64,000 bases of DNA from Trichosphaerium sp. ATCC 40318 (taxonomy: Eukaryota > Discosea > Flabellinia > Trichosidae), in the NCBI GenBank assembly GCA_038496445.1, contig JALMLS010000451.1:85380-149379 (forward strand). Reading direction: 5' to 3'. This document shows positions 62,790 to 64,000 of the stretch, one piece after another (within the stretch, counting starts at the first letter, position 1; each line of letters opens with the position of its first letter). Below the pieces are notes generated by a model. It was not told where the DNA came from. It worked only from the letters and a program-made list of their open reading frames with translations, and did no database searches. The translations under genes were made by a program, and so were the position numbers.

Positions 62790-64000
62790 ATGCATCTCGT
62801 TGTATTGTTGGCTGTTTGCATAGCTTTATCTTATTCTTGTGTGACAGTTCCAGCTGTATCTGATGCCGAAGGAAGTTGTTGCCGTACTTTTTTGCGTCCA
62901 AATGGTATGTTAGGATCTGGATGCGTGGATACAACTTTTGAGGACTGTGGGCCAGACGGAAACTTCGTCAGAGGTAAATGAGACAATAAGTTTTATACTA
63001 TTTCTACAATTTAGATTAACATCATTTCAGGACAAAGCTGCTCGGACGGCGTCACGTGCGGTATGTAGATTTTTAATACAACGTTTATTTTAAGTTAAAA
63101 TTAAAGATTTATTTGGCCTCCTTTAATAAGAATCATAAGGTGCTTGCTGCGAAGGACAAGAATGTAGTACAACAACGAGCAATCTTTGCAGTTGTAATTT
63201 TTTACCTGGTTACGCGTGTACACCAGGGAACACATTGGAGAGCACACAAACATGTCCAACACGTGCGCATACTAATATCTGGTTTTGGACCTAATAGCAG
63301 TTTAGTTACTGGTAGTTGTTGTTCTGATGGTGTCTGTACCGCAAATACAGCATTGGAGAATTGCGATGGCGCATTTTCTACGTTTACTCCTTGTACTTTC
63401 TTTTTCTCTTTATAGCAAGGCACTTACGTCTTTGAAGCAACAAGCGATTGTGGAAATAGTTGTGGTGGTAGTTGTTGTGAAGCCAATGGTGATGTAGTGT
63501 CAGAAGCGTACAGCAAGTGCACATGCAGCATGATGTTGTCACAGTCAGATCCTGGTTTGTATTGTAACCCTGGTTACGATTGCAATCAATCAAGCGAGGA
63601 TGGAATCAACTGCGTACAAGTTGCTCCACAAAATCTTGATGTTCAAAAAGAAGTATAAGTGAAGACAAGAAACGAAACACTGGAGACACTATAGAACCTT
63701 GCGTTTTTTCTAGCACGTGATTCTAAACTAATAATGTATAACCTAACGATATCTTTTCAGATGACAACTATTATTGCATCTCCGTAGTCTCTACACCGTC
63801 TTCTGTGGATGATACATGTGCATGTGGTATAGGCATTAGCGATGAAAACGTAGTTGTAAGTTAGAAACTACTCATGCGATTTTGACTAAAAACCCGTTTC
63901 AGGTTAATAGTGCAACAATTTTCCAAAGTGCTATCGACGGCGATGAGCCTGATTTCAGTAGCCCTATCCCATACATTTTTAGTACTAACGAGAACACTGC
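62790..64000 (+). CDS. Secreted Cys-rich repeat protein, truncated by the window end
   Basis: A signal peptide (MHLVVLLAVCIALSYSCVTV) is followed by repeated Cys-rich units: GSCCRTFLRPNGMLGSGC, GACCEGQECSTTTSNLCSCN, GSCCSDGVCTANTALENC and GSCCEANGDVVSEAYSKC, each with a CC pair and a following C-x-C-type segment containing PGYxC. I do not recognise the family; the CC-unit resembles small disulfide modules of extracellular or spore-coat-like proteins. Five or more exons; several acceptors are the distal AG. The junction near 63650-63760 is unresolved, since the open frame reaches a stop at 63658 unless an intron is used. The gene continues past 64000. Confidence 0.65.

Overview
The window is nuclear DNA of an intron-rich, gene-dense, free-living unicellular eukaryote, most likely an amoeboid protist. 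Evidence: spliceosomal genes with many introns of about 25-70 nt, donors mostly GTACGT or GTACGC, branch-like CTAAC and TAG/CAG acceptors; eukaryotic core genes (beta-tubulin, ribosomal protein L3, VDAC, farnesyltransferase alpha, SNAPC3, UBL5); and a TKL-type kinase with a C-terminal SH2 domain, the Shk architecture known from Amoebozoa. Amoebozoa is my favoured guess, but Heterolobosea or another lineage is not excluded. About 36 genes lie on both strands, often with intergenic gaps of only 100-300 bp. No tRNA, rRNA, CRISPR array or intact transposon was seen.

Layout. 1-2.9 kb: gene-poor, with a short repeat ORF and a broken MORN_2-type gene. 3-11.3 kb: a Sec23-like zinc-finger/VWA protein ending in a CaaX box, divergent from the alpha subunit of the enzyme that prenylates such boxes; a coiled-coil protein; a steroid 5-alpha-reductase; a divergent beta-tubulin. 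11.7-22 kb: a DUF3160 protein, mitochondrial leucyl-tRNA synthetase, UBL5, a tandem CDGSH iron-sulfur protein, adenylosuccinate lyase. 22-33.5 kb: a repeat plus PD-(D/E)XK-like protein, a transmembrane RING-H2 ligase, cathepsin L, a GNAT-like protein, an aquaporin, two unknown genes, a calponin-homology protein. 33.7-48 kb: SLC12 cotransporter, VDAC, a 72-residue unknown protein, a polypeptide GalNAc-transferase, RPL3, two tandem SDR paralogues, a glutathione S-transferase. 49-64 kb: an intronless unknown, a BAR-like/RGS/DUF547 protein, a coiled-coil gene with a GGCPVDH repeat module at its end, an acidic unknown, the kinase-SH2 gene, a PH protein with seven tyrosine motifs, SNAPC3, and a truncated secreted Cys-rich protein.

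Possible functional links are inferences from adjacency: farnesyltransferase alpha with a CaaX protein at 3-6.8 kb, and an SH2 kinase followed by a PH protein carrying spaced Y-x-x-(L/M)-P motifs at 57-61 kb, which looks like a docking protein. Genome-style observations: CACGTG is strongly over-represented, GC-AG introns use GCACGY donors, and acceptors often skip the first AG. Exon structures were read by eye from splice motifs and family conservation; gene ends are firmer than each internal junction.
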